This document shows positions 11,361-22,929 of a stretch of 64,000 nt of DNA, one piece after another. The translations under genes were made by a program, and so were the position numbers. The stretch is taken from contig OX352764.1 in the NCBI GenBank assembly GCA_947095585.1, positions 69,769,536-69,833,535 of the forward strand. Reading direction: 5' to 3'. The DNA comes from Nephrocerus scutellatus (taxonomy: Eukaryota > Arthropoda > Insecta > Diptera > Pipunculidae). Numbering within the stretch: position 1 is the first letter of the stretch; every line of letters begins with the position of its first letter. Below the pieces are notes generated by a model. The model made no database searches. It worked only from the letters and a program-made list of their open reading frames with translations, and had not been told where the DNA came from.

Positions 11361-11379
11361 TTTGCGCACGCGAAAAGGG

Positions 11380-13675
11380 GTTCGCACCCTTATTATGTTC
11401 GGCTATATGCTTGGCACAGCGTGGGCGTTAAGGAAAAGGAGAAGCAAATAGGAGATGTCTATGAGCTTGTGTTTTGAATGCCTGTGGATCATAGTGATGT
11501 GGAAAGACAGAGCTTGGCAGAGCAATTCACATATTGTACGGCTGAAAAACGAATCCCTGAACTTAACTGTACGTCCGAAGATGGGCTAAAGGGTAAACTA
11601 ATGAGCATTTAGAGCGCCACGAGTATTGCGGTTGAATTCAAGGAGAGGTGGCATGCAACTGGTTATTTATTTTGAGCACCGCTGGTGGAAGAAGCGATAA
11701 AAGAGTGACAAGCAGAAGACGTTCCTGTGGTGTTCAAGCGAATCTATTGATTTCGCAATGTTTTCGTCACCGATAAGTTTTATCGCACGGTTTTGTATTC
11801 TATCTAGTTGATGCTAGGTGGTTTTAGGGGCATCAGACCAAATATGACAATTGTACACAAGCTTAGGGCGAATAGCCTTGTAGATAGTATCCAGATCAGA
11901 GGAAGTGAAATATTTCTTGCACTGGGTTAGAAAACTTAAACATTTCGCAGCATTTTTGGCGACGGTAAATATGCAGTCATTGCAACGAAGCTTGTCACTA
12001 ACGCAGATACCGAGAATTGCGAGATTTTCAGTTTCCTCGATGCAAGTGGCATTCATGGATAATGGCATGGGATTTGGGTTTCGCTTAGACGACAGGAGAC
12101 AGCATTGGGTTTTGGAAGCGTTAAATTCTACTCGATTGTTTTCTCCCCATTTTGTTATTTTGTCTAGGTCAGAATTTAACGTGCTTAACATACGAAGTTG
12201 TCTGAGTTCCACATGAGAAGTGTAGCGATCTTCCTCACATTTATATGAGAAGCTGAGAGTGCTGTCATCAGCGAAAGGGTGAATTGGATTAGAAGTCACA
12301 GATAAGAGATCATTAATAAAAAAAAGAAAGAGTGTCGGGGACAGAACAGAGCCCTGGGGAACGCCAGCATTTATGTGGTGTAATTCAGAACCGTTCAAAA
12401 CAACTTGAATTGAGCGGTCCAAAAGATAGCTTCTAATCCAATAAAACAGTTTATCATCGACACCATAAGCACGCATTTTGGACATAAGAGCTTGATGCCA
12501 AACTCTGTCAAATGGTTTGGAGTGCAACAGCTTTGCTTTCACCAAATTGATGCCAAATTGAACGTTGCCCACGAAATCCGTACTGCCGGTCACTAAGGAT
12601 TTCATTGGTTTCAAGATATTTCATGAGCTGAAAATGGATCAGCGTTTCCATGACCTTGGAAAGAATGGATATAAGTGCTATAGGTCGGTACGAAGAAGGA
12701 GACGACAGCTCGCCTTTTTTGGGTTTGGGCTGGACAAAGGCTGTTTTCCAACTTCTCAGGAAGAGTCCAGAAGAATAGGATAGATGGAAAAGCTTACGCA
12801 ATGGCCAGCTTGGAAGAACACCTCTTTAGAACTAATAAGAAAATACCATCTGGCCCAGCGGATTTGTGAATGTTGAGATCGTTTAAAACTCTAGCAACTG
12901 CACGAGTACGAATGAAGATCTGTCCCATAGAGTGTTCAATACTCGAGGGTGCAGGCGGCATCAATGCATAATCTGGAAGCGTGTTTGAGTTGACAACTGG
13001 AGTGTCATTACAAATGACCGTTGGAATGGACGACGGGGCTGTATTTTTGATTCTTTTCGCGAATGACCAAAAATGTTTACAACCTTTGGGACATTGTAGT
13101 ATTTTTTGCCTCAATTTTGGTCGTTGGCGAATTTGACTCGCCGAAGATGAGCATTGCAATCATTTCTGGCTCGTTTAAAATTTGTTCGGTTTTCCTCTGT
13201 AGGGTTTGCTTTGTAAAACCGAAAGCTTACCTCTCTAATCCTAGAACCCCTTTTACAGCTCGAGTCGTACCATCCATCTTTCTTTGGTTTGATAGACTTA
13301 TTCCTGAAAGGGATAAACTTTCTCATACCAATAAGAATGATGTCTGTGAGTTTTTTCTCTAACTGCGTGGTTTATTAACGAGAAATTAGCTGATACAACA
13401 CAATGGTCAGACAAGCCTAGAGGCGATAATACTTTGACGGCGTAATTATCAGTACGAGAGGTAAGGAAGAAGCCAAGGGTGTTTGCGGATTGTGTCATGT
13501 ATTCTTTTAGGCTCATTTACAAGCTGAGTAAAGTGATTAAACTCAGCGAACAACTACGGGTGTTGTCTGGCCAGAATGACAAGCCACCCAGAATTGTGTA
13601 CGTTGAAATCGCCCGCAATAACGATTACAGTGTTATCATCATTTGTGACAATTCTTGCAATTGAATTTGAAAATT
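11380..13675 (-). mobile_element. Non-LTR retrotransposon (Jockey/CR1-like LINE), 5'-truncated
   Basis: A minus-strand LINE with endonuclease C-terminus (about 13670-13300, motifs GDFNVHNSGW and LGLSDHCVV), a linker, reverse transcriptase (13159-11814) and a 3' end at the left near 11390 (GCGCACGCGAAAAGGGG on the plus strand). It sits inside a family A repeat whose halves flank it. The first 5' portion of the element is missing, as usual for target-primed insertion. A second, opposite-strand copy of the same 3' end lies at 47655-48335. The clade is inferred from RT style (PQGSVLSP, FADDST) and not tested. Confidence 0.85.
11814..13516 (-). pseudogene. LINE endonuclease/reverse transcriptase remnant
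   Basis: Open pieces 13516-13298 (endonuclease end, SDHCVVSANFS), 13159-12794 (pre-RT linker), 12801-12508 (SYRPIALISILSKVMETL, the RT fingers) and 12614-11814 (DRVWHQALMSKMRAYGV, GVPQGSVLSPTLFLFFINDL, catalytic FADD in HPFADDSTLSF) lie in several frames on one strand. The catalytic aspartate pair is still present, but at least three frameshifts separate the blocks. The protein would have nicked DNA and copied its own RNA onto the target; this copy is inactive. Confidence 0.88.
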
Positions 13676-13745
13676 TGAAGATACACGTGTGTAGAAAATT
13701 TGAAGAAAATCGGGTACTTTTTTTATAAAATTTGTTATTATATTA
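13676..13745 (-). repeat. Repeat family A, right half of the LINE-split copy
   Basis: AGATACACGTGTGTAG, then AAATTTGAAGAAAATCGGGT and a T-rich run, is one half-monomer of family A on the minus strand. It continues from the monomer broken at about 11350. The word AGAT occurs at both junctions and may be the remnant of the LINE target duplication. Confidence 0.65.
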
Positions 13746-13812
13746 GTATTTCGATAAGCGTTTTTTCTTCCTGCATTAATTTTTTTTATCATGAATTCAT
13801 CTATTCTTTCAG

Positions 13813-13936
13813 GAAGAGTTTAAAGGCACTCATGGCCGAAAAAAATACTCAGACCATAGGTCAAAAAATTGACAAATGTTTCATTGCGCTAATAAACGCA
13901 ACACTACGTGAATCAATAACTATTAGTTGGAAGTAA
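13813..13936 (+). other. Unassigned exon-like segment (about 40 codons plus stop)
   Basis: A polypyrimidine tract and AG (ATTCTTTCAG) precede a 124-bp segment of balanced codon use in an otherwise AT-rich surround. It encodes, after one split base, KSLKALMAEKNTQTIG ... INATLRESITISWK and a TAA stop, with AATAAA four bases further on. It looks like a terminal coding exon, but no upstream exon or family could be recognised. The GTAATT at its stop codon could alternatively be a splice donor. Confidence 0.35.
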
Positions 13937-14730
13937 TTCTTAATAAAAAAAAGAGAAATATATTTATATTTTTCTTTCGTTTTTTGCTAAAATTTTATTT
14001 TTATTTTTTTGGGTATGGATGTGTATATAATAATTTGTTCTTATTTGCTATTTTATTTATTTTTTGTTATTGCTTGCGATTAATTAGTTTGCTTTTCATA
14101 CATCAGAATTTTTTTACTTATTTATGTACGTTCGTATTTTTTCTTCTTTGGGCTATAAACTATAAACCATATAAAAACATAAAACAAAATGTATACCCTA
14201 AGTTAGTTCCAAAGTATTAATATATTGAAAATAATAACAAAAATTATTGAAATGAACATTGATATACACCATATTTTTTGTGAATAGAAATTAAATATGT
14301 ACACATGGTAAGTTTCTCTTTATATTTCTTACTTCATATCATTATTAGTAATTACGTCCATTCATTTATTTTTCTATTTTTTGAACTTTATAGAAAATAG
14401 TGTACTCACATTATACATAAATTGGTTTAAGTATGTTTTAACATAAGTTTTTCATTTATCTCTTGAATGATTGTTAGCATCTTTTCCTTTGTCCAAGGCG
14501 TTGTTTTTTATTTCTTTTTTTTCTAAGGATTGTGCAATTTAAGTATTTGAAGTTATGTTGATTGAATTTAAAAGGTAGCAATGTATTGTTAATGAATAAC
14601 AATAATTTATGGAAATATGGCTTCGTTGAACTTTTGTGCGCAATAAACTTTGGGCAAACGAAAACGAAACGTCCAAAATTTAAACTAGGCCTCATATATT
14701 TATATATATTCAACTTAATTATAAGTTTTT
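13937..14730. other. Gene-free AT-rich stretch
   Basis: Very AT-rich sequence with homopolymer runs. The open frames here are hydrophobic low-complexity translations without codon signal. No repeats of the window families were found. Confidence 0.5.
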
Positions 14731-14937
14731 CAGATTAAATGAAACCTTTTGCGAATTAGGTACAACCTTTTGCAAATTAAACGCAGCTTTTTGCAAATTC
14801 AGTGAAACCTTTCCGAAACAAAATGAAACCTTTTGCAAATTAAACGGAACTATTTGCAAATTAGTGGGCGCCGTGGCTCAGTGGAATTGCGTGTGGCTGA
14901 AGGCTGAAGCAGGAGGTTCGTGATTCGAATCCCAGTA

Positions 14938-17446
14938 TAGTTTCACAGCCCTGGAAGACGTACCCTCGGACACCGTCAACTCTGGATTTCTTTCTGGCAA
15001 CTACAAATTTTATTAATATCCTTCCAGAATTAAGAAATTATATCTGTTTGGCGCACGATAGCGACTCGGATCATATGGCCATAGAGCTTCGAGTGAGGTT
15101 GAATCAGCGAATTCTGAAAGACACACCAACATCTGAACTACACATCAACTTCAGGAAAGTAAACTGGAACCGGTTTAAATCTAAGGTTGAAGCTGATTTA
15201 ACAATGCCAGAGGACTGCAGAAATCTGAAGAATAACGAAATTGATGATGCAATCAGAAATTTCGAGATTGCTGGCCTGCCTGGGCATATACAGGCAATAT
15301 ATGCTCACAAGCAACGGCTGAGGAAGCGCCTGCAGAGGATTTTTAACAGGACTCTTAATACAGTCAACGACGAATACCAGTATGTACTTTCGCAACTGCG
15401 TTTTACAGTGAACATGTTTCGTCAAGCACTGCGGAGGTACCAGGAAGATGACCTGACCAAACGACTCCAGAACATCAAACTAGGTCCTGATGCTTTTAAG
15501 AAGCTGAACTCTCTGGTCAGAAAGCGTATTTCCATTTCAGAGAGTATCACGTTTGGAGATCAAGTAGCATTCAGTCCTGTTGAAAAAGCCGAAGCCTTTG
15601 CCTGCCATTTTCAAAGGAGCTTTACGGACCGACCACCAACGCATCTTCCAGATTTTTTGGAAGAGGTGGAAAGTCTTGTGGAAGACGCCACTTCTGCAAG
15701 TAATCCTGTAGTGCGGTTTAGTGAAGAAAACCCCGCTAGAGCGCCCGTAGACGTTAAAATGTTTACCAAAACAGCTATTGTCAGTGATTTAATAATGAGT
15801 GGAAACTCAAACAAATCATCGGGTATGGCAATATTGATGTTAACCATTATTTTCAACAATTGCCTTAACAATGGTTACTTGCCAGACAAATGAAAGGTAG
15901 CCAAAGTAGTACCAGTACCCAAGAAAACTGACCGCTCAAGCGTAACTGGTTACCGTCCAATAGCTTTACTGTGTTGTATCAGTAAAGTATTCGAGTCTTT
16001 GATCCGTAAAAAGATCAATACGTTTTGTTCGGAAAGAGGCCTTATTCCTTCCTTTCAATTCGGTTTCCGAGAGAAGCACTCTACGATGCACCCTCTGCTG
16101 AAACTTCACAGCAACGTCACTCGAGGACTGAACGTTAAAAGCAGTAGCCTGTTTGCTAGACATCGAAAAAGCCTTATTAGATTTGGCTTCCCCAATTATG
16201 TTGTAAAACAAATTAAAAATTTTCTCTTTCACAGGGTATTTTTTGTAAAGATTTTTGGCGACTCATCCACTAGGAAAGGGATTAAAGCCGGAGTTCCTCA
16301 AGGTTCCAGACTTGGCCCAGTCCTTTTCAACATCTACACGGCGGATCAACCCACCAACACAGCCGGAACAAGCAGCATGCTTTACGCGAATGACTCCATC
16401 ACGTATGCCGTTTCTCTCTCTCCTGGGATAGTTGCCCGAAGAGTGGAGGAACACCTCCGAAATCTTTGGGAGTACTACCTGAAGTGGGGATCAACACCAA
16501 CAAATCGGAACTCATCTGCTTCCGAGTGCCAGCAACCGAAACAAGGATAAGAAAAATCGCAAGCCGGTGCAGAGCCTTAAAAATCACCCTTCCGGATAAC
16601 ACGACAATAAACACCAAGTCAGAGACTAAGTACCTAGGAATCAACTTTACTGAGAGGCTCAAGTTTAACTCTCACATCGATAAAACATTGAAAAAAGCGA
16701 ACTACGCTCTTCATTTGGTGCACCCGCTGCTAAGAAGACGAAACGGACTGTCCAACAACACCAGGCTGCTCATCTACAAGCAGCTCATCAGGCCAGTAAT
16801 AACCTATGGCTATCCCATGTGGTTCACCGTCTCACCAACAACGATGAAGAAGATCTCCCTATTTGAAAGGAAGGTACTTAGGATCTGTACAGGACTCTGG
16901 AGGGTGCCAAACAGCTATAAGTTTGTGTCGACTGCAAGACTTTACGACGCGGCAGGTCTGCTGCTAATAACCGACCACTTGTTCCAAATGGCAAAGAAAT
17001 TCGTTGATGGGTTAGAAACACATCCAAGTCCGGAGATGCAAGGACTGAGAATCGAGGAAATCGAGCCAAGCCACCGCTATATAATCATCAGAGGATTCAC
17101 AGATGCTATATACAACGACATCCTTAATAATCCTTCTACGAGAAGGCCAACAATCAGCATTACAGAAGCTGAAGATCGCCCTGTTTATACCCCCTTTTAT
17201 ATTTTTTTTTCATTTTTATTTTATTTTAAAATTTTCGTTTAAAATTAAATTACTTTAAATATAAACATGTAGTAGATTAAGTAGTAAATAATATTTTTTA
17301 ATAATAAGCAATATAAAAAAAAGACAATGTAAATACGTCGGGCCCCTATTGTTGAGCCGACACTTATTAATAATAGTTATAAGTTTAGTTTTAAGTCAAA
17401 ATTGTATATTACTTAAATTTTAAATAAAATATCTTAATCTAAAAAA
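14938..17446 (+). mobile_element. Jockey-type LINE inserted in the SINE, 5'-truncated
   Basis: A 2.5-kb LINE is bounded by the exact 13-bp duplication TCGAATCCCAGTA (14925-14937 and 17447-17459), which lies in and just after the SINE B box. It begins inside the endonuclease region, so it is 5'-truncated, and ends with an A/T-rich tail (AATAAAATATC ... AAAAAA). Both target copies being identical indicates a fairly young insertion, yet the RT frame is already broken. Confidence 0.92.
15048..17242 (+). pseudogene. Jockey-type LINE reverse transcriptase, broken
   Basis: Frames 15048-15893, 15999-16550 and 16466-17242 encode the end of the endonuclease (DSDHMAIELRVRL), a linker, RT (GYRPIALLCCISKVFESLI, GVPQGSRLGPVLFNIYTAD) and the C-terminal thumb. 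The GVPQGS-LGP-IYTAD combination is typical of the Jockey clade. The catalytic box reads YANDS where YADDT is expected, so one catalytic Asp is lost. A stop near 15892, missing residues around 16150 and a frameshift near 16480 also break it. Confidence 0.88.
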
Positions 17447-17874
17447 TCGAATCCCAGTAACACCAAAAGTATTTTTCACGTTGTCCCTCCTTTCGCGAAT
17501 GGGTGACAAACGTTCCGAGAGTTAAACTCGTCACGGAAAGCTTCTCAATTCGCCGTTAGGAGCCGGCCTTAAATTGTAGGTCCCTTCCATTTGTGTCCAA
17601 AAATATAAATGCGCAACACAAATGGTCGCGAGAAGCTAGACCTTGGACCGCCGAATATTATTATTATTTATTTGCAAATTAAGTGAAACATTTTACAATT
17701 AGATTGAAACTTTTTACTAAATTAAATGATACAATTTGCAAATAAATTGAAACCCATACAATTTTCCTTCCTAAAAGATAAGAAAATACCTTCTGTTTTA
17801 ATTTTATAATGGGACATTCACATATTATTCATTTTATCACGTATTCATTGAAACACGTAATTCATTTTCATTAG

Positions 17875-18059
17875 AATTCATTAAATCCAAAGCTCGAGAT
17901 TTGTTAGTTTCTGTATTCGACCAAAATCTTGTCGGTGTGATTACACAGAGCGTAAATTCTGTTACAGCCACAGACTGCTCCAACTTTATTTTGGATATGA
18001 TTATGACACTCCCATCAGCAGCAGCAGGGGAAGCGCTGACTAAGAAGTTAAAACTATAG
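17875..18059 (+). other. Exon-like segment of unknown gene (60 codons plus TAG)
   Basis: After a splice-acceptor-like ATTCATTTTCATTAG, a 185-bp segment encodes (after two split bases) FIKSKARDLLVSVFDQNLVG ... LPSAAAGEALTKKLKL and a TAG. An AATAAA lies near 18105. Codon use and amino-acid mix look like real protein, unlike the flanks. It lies in the centre of a foldback element between its two arms. It may be a captured host exon, or a true terminal exon hemmed in by repeats. The protein was not recognised. Confidence 0.45.
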
Positions 18060-18249
18060 TTAAAATGATTTTAATTTGTTTTAAAAAAAATTATTTTAAT
18101 TTAGAAATAAAATTCTATGGGTTTCAATTTATTTGCAAATTGTTTCATTTAATTTAGGAAAAAGTTTCACTAAGTTTGCAAATAGTTTCGTTCAATTTGC
18201 AAAAGCTTGTACTTAATTTTCAAAAGGTTTCATTTAATCTGAATAACCT

Positions 18250-20808
18250 ATACATCACTTTGTCATATAACAAAAAAATATTTGATATATATCAGATTGA
18301 TTCTTGCTGTCAGGGTTGTAAATAGTTGCTTCCTATACATACCTATGTACATATAAGGAACGTTTAGAAACAACCATAAGAAACGAGCAATTATTTTACG
18401 TCGTGGTACGTTTTTATGTAGTTACGTATCCGAAAGATTGGGTAATCCAAAGGAATAACTTTGCTCTTATTTCCATTAAAAATCTACAAATATTTATATT
18501 TTAAAAACTTCCTAATATCAAATTTAATGAAGATAGATTTTATATAATACTTAAAAATTACAACTAATCAAAAGTGTTTATTACTTTATGTATACGGGTT
18601 TATTTTTTTAATATTAGATTTATTTTAGATTTAAATGTGTAAAAAAACGTTACCACTATATTTTGTTGTTTATTTTTATTTTTCGTTTTATGACTTAAGC
18701 CAAACAAATTGAATTATTACTACGACTGATATTTTTCGTTCAACTTTATTTTTATTACAATACTGTGATTAATATTATAATATTATTTATTTGTTATTTT
18801 ATTCGTTCGGTGATTTTAAGATGTGTAGAAAGGTCGCGATAATTTTGTGTTTTGGTTTATTTAATATTATATCAGTTACTATCAAAATATTGAGCCTCTA
18901 CCAGTGCACAGGATAACAGCGCATTCTGGCCGTCCAATAATGTATGAGTTTCTTTTTCGAGCAATGTGTTAACATTAACTAGAAATGATATAAAATATCT
19001 TATTACACAATTCATTTCGAGTGCTGTAAAAAGACAACCAAAAGATGTTAAAACTCATTCACAACCGCAATATTTTTCGCTCATGTAGGTGCCTACTTTC
19101 CTAATTAAAATTAAAAGGATATAACTTATGTAGTACGCCTGGTAGCACTATTCATGGGCAAATAAGTAATTTTGGTTTATTTTGAAAATTTCAAAATTGT
19201 GGTATTCAGGTAGACCAGGACCGGAATCCATTTGGAGAACCAATATGATCATGATTCCGCCAAAAATCCTGTGAGATTTTTTTTAAATCTTGTTTACCTT
19301 GGCAAGTTATGTGTACATACGTGTATAGAACTTAGTATAAATTGCTGCTGTTGTCTCACAAAACCAAAATGCAAACCATCAGACATTTTTTTATCTCCGA
19401 TTATGATTTCTAACAACTAACTACAACTATCATTCCTAAGGAAGTACGGATACTTTAAAACGCCGTTTATGTTCTTTCGGGGAGGGAAAATAAGCTTTTG
19501 CCCCACTAAAATTTTTTCGAATAATCTTGATTTGGTAGATTTGGTCGACGTTCGTATGCAAAGAAGCTGACTGATTCATAAAAAATATAACCAATGACGA
19601 CATGTTTTGTTCACCTGTTGTATTGAGCAACTTATCATGTTTTATGTATGTACACAAAAGAAGTGCTCTTGTTGCGGAAATATAAAAATAATTATTTAAA
19701 GTAATCATTGGTCAATTTTAAAAGTACTTGAAATTGTATTCGAAATTTAATTTGACTAATAACTATTTGCGGACTTGTAAATTTATTTGGATTAACATTA
19801 TTTGTGTCGAAAATGAATGCTACTAAGAGCTTACATTATTTTTAAAAATATAAATAATAGCTTGTCTTTTTCAAAATCTATTCCTATTGACGTTACTTCT
19901 AATATTCTACTCTACTCTACTCTATTGTTTTTTTAGTTGTATGAAATTACATAAATTTCGTTGGCATATTGGCGTAGAGTTTCTTTGTGATTAACATTGG
20001 ATAGGTAATTATTATTGAGTTCGCATATTTTTAATATGTTATGCAATTTAACTTTTTGTAAGAAGAGAGATTTAAAGTGTTTACTAAGAAGTATAAATAC
20101 CGTCTATTGATCAAAAAAAAATCAGAAATAAGTATTAATTGTATGCTTTATTATTCCTGTACGATAAGCTATTACATGAGATTAGAAAAATGTAAAAAAA
20201 TGTATTTTTATGCAAATGTTTATGGTCCCGTTTTGAGTCGGACATTGAAGTTTACTTTATAATAAAAAAAATCACGTGGTAGCAGTTGAGAATCACTATA
20301 TTGCATCGATTGATCGTTTCATAATATTGGTTCATTTTGTCACTGGTGTGTTTTGTTTCTTTATTCATATGTTTAGTTGCGGTTTCTATGTACACAATAT
20401 GTGTATTACATAAGTGCTATATGCGTGCTGTAATAGATTACTTGATTGTTCACAAGAATTGTTCTTTGTTAGTTGAATGTACTCGTACGCATCATACAAA
20501 TTCCAAATGTGAAAGTTGTTTTTATGATTCTTTTATGTTACTCAAAATAACTTAAATACGAACAAACATATTTTAATTTGTGCCTTATTTCAACAACGTA
20601 TTATTAAAATCAAATATTGAAATGCAAAAATTTGCCGTTTATATAATAACGTACTAAATTGACTATAAATAATCTACCTTTCTACCATGCATTTATGGTT
20701 AATTTTCCAATATGTGTATTAAAATTATGATTGCTTTTCTGTACTGTTCATTATTATCAAAATTTTAATTATAATTTTAAGAAAATTTGGGTTTAAGAGT
20801 AGTTTATT
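18250..20808. other. Gene-free AT-rich stretch
   Basis: No coding exon, RNA gene or window repeat family was identified. The part nearest 20808 probably includes the 3' untranslated region of the minus-strand FERM gene. A short CTACT repeat lies at about 19910-19925. Confidence 0.45.
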
Positions 20809-22897
20809 TTATGATTTCCTGCTGAGCTGACGCACGATAAATTCCTTGAGCGGCTGATAATATTGATATCGCAAACTAATCATTTCAGGTAAATTGCGTA
20901 TGCGTTCAAATATTTCCGATTCGGATTCTAATACCAGAACAGCGGATATGGCCATGACCACAACAACGAATAAAAATGATGGTATAAAAGCATGGAGCAA
21001 GCGAAATTTCCGCATATTTTTTCTACTCGTAGCAGTATTATTTTTGTCCAGGGACATCGGTGACGCTGTTAAGTTGTTGTTTAGAAGCGCAGAGCCGTCG
21101 CTATTTGAATGACTTGAATTAATTGCTGAATTCAGTAGAGTATGTGTTGTTGTATATGGATTTTGGGATGCTGAAGACGATGAAAGTTGCTGATGTTGCT
21201 TGTTGGAGGTATAAAGCATGTGTTGCTTGTTCGTTGTTTGATGATGCAACTGGCGCTGTTGCAGCCCATCCGCGTACGGACTAGTGAGGCCACTTTCAGT
21301 TGATGAATGTTCAACAGAATCTCGAAAGTAATAATCGGGTATGTCATTATTTAAGTTATCCATATTTGAGGCGCGTAGACGGGCCTCCTCAGAGACTGGC
21401 TCAAGGCTAGGCATTTGAACACCGCCGACGGCATCATGAGGACTACCATAGATGATGTTACCTAAATGATCTGTGGTGGCCATAGTACAGTTGCCCAACG
21501 GTTCAGACATTGTTGAGCGCGGTAAACTGCTATAGCCTGAATAATAATGTGGTAATTTGTAATCTGTTGATATATATGAATGACGTAATAGTTTACGGAT
21601 TTGTGCAAGATCGCCTTGTGGGCTGGACGGTGTTGCTGGAACACTGCTCGCTTTGCGTTTGCTCGCTGTAGAATTGGTCATCTTTTGTTCGCGTAATGCA
21701 TTTATGCTCTCGGTGAGGATTTCCCGTTCAGTTCGTCCGGTATATTTAAATTTTGTACCCCATGAAAAGAATCCACCACCTGAGACAACTGAGGCATTTT
21801 GGCTATTTGGAAGTCTGCAAATTGAGTTTAAAGACATAGTTAAAGTTTGTTACGTATTGTAATGCCCAGAACTGCCTATAGGATATCTATATAAATAAAA
21901 ATGAATGTTGCTAAGCGCAAAACTCGAGAACGGCTCGACCAATTCTGCTAATTTTTTTCCGTATGTTCCTTAAGGTACACGGAAAGTTTTAATATAGAGA
22001 AAAAAAACACTTTTTTTTTAGCTGTCAAACAGTTGACGTTAATTGTCAACGTCAATCTAAACAAAACAAATGCGCGTTTGAATTATTTATGGTATGCATT
22101 TAAGTTTATTACACTGTATGAATATCAATTTATGCACGTGAAAAAAATAATCAAAGACAATATTATAATAATAACTAATTCTTCTTGGGTTTTTTTATAT
22201 TTTCACTTCTCTGGAAAACCAATTGTGTGTTCCGTGTGATTACGTTTAGACTTTAGACCCATGCCGCCAAAACGTGGGGCCAGTAATTTGGGTCGAAGAA
22301 CTCGAAATGCTACAAACCAAGCAAATTTTCAATCTAATCGGACTACAGAAGAACGTGAAGAGCGAAATGAAATTGAAAGGATTAGGTTACGTGCAACGCC
22401 TCATCTTCGAACTGCTTCCAATGTTTCACGAGCGGCTTTCAGTTACGATGTTTCAATTGACTTTAGTTCCTACAAATGCGTTGCTATTGGACCTATGAAC
22501 TTAGTTTTCCCATATTGTAAGGCATTGAAATACAAAAATAAAGCAAATGGATTGTGTTGCGCAAATGGAAAAGTGAAATTAGCGCCATTGGTTCCACCAC
22601 CAGAGCCATTGTACTTATTGGTTTCAGGAACTGAAACTGATTCTATACATTTCCTTACAAACATTCAAAAATATAACAACTGCTACATAATTTTTTTATG
22701 TGGTCTCGATCATAACTGATGGTATTTGACATATTTGGTTGATTTTTTTTGTTTTGTTTGTTATGCCCGCGGAGAAATTTTTATCAAAGAAAATTCGGGA
22801 AAAATACAAAAGGGAGTAGGAAAATTTGGAAATCGATGAATTGGAGGGAAAAAACTCTATTGAATGTTTTCGGTAAAATGAAAAAACTGGAAAAACG

Positions 22898-22929
<32 letters not shown>

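Larger units (their letters stand above)
14864..17668 (+). mobile_element. tRNA-derived SINE, interrupted by a LINE
   Basis: The SINE consists of 14864-14937 plus 17460-17668 (about 283 bp). Its head is tRNA-like, with an A box (GTGGCTCAGTGG) and a B box (GATTCGAATCCC). The body includes CTTCTCAATTCGCCG and GAAGCTAGACCTTGG, and the tail is ATT repeats. It is flanked by TATTTGCAAATTA at 14851-14863 and 17669-17681, a 13-bp duplication, although similar words abound in the host foldback arm. The internal Pol III promoter is split from the body by a LINE inserted just after the B box. Confidence 0.82.
14731..18241. mobile_element. Foldback/TIR element split by SINE and LINE
   Basis: The left arm (14731-14863 continued at 17682-17770) consists of variant copies of TTTGCAAATTAAATGAAACC. 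The right arm (about 18112-18241) is its reverse complement, ending ATTTAATCTG, the mirror of CAGATTAAAT at 14731. The inner limits also match (TTGAAACCCATA against TATGGGTTTCAA). Without the later insertions the element is about 0.7 kb with arms of roughly 140-220 bp and a 340-bp centre that contains an exon-like reading frame. The arms' internal repetition is typical of foldback elements; the superfamily is unknown. Confidence 0.7.

Noticed and set aside
13927..14220. 97-codon hydrophobic open frame suggesting a membrane protein
   Set aside because: The Phe/Leu/Tyr-rich translation results from T-runs; no start context, splice support or codon bias.
14864..14937. Possible tRNA gene (A and B boxes visible)
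   Set aside because: It lacks a clean cloverleaf and acceptor pairing, continues into a SINE body at 17460, and is flanked by a target duplication. It is therefore the head of a tRNA-derived SINE.
20894..21112. Plus-strand open frames across 20.9-21.9 kb
   Set aside because: They are antisense shadows of the FERM gene's last exon.
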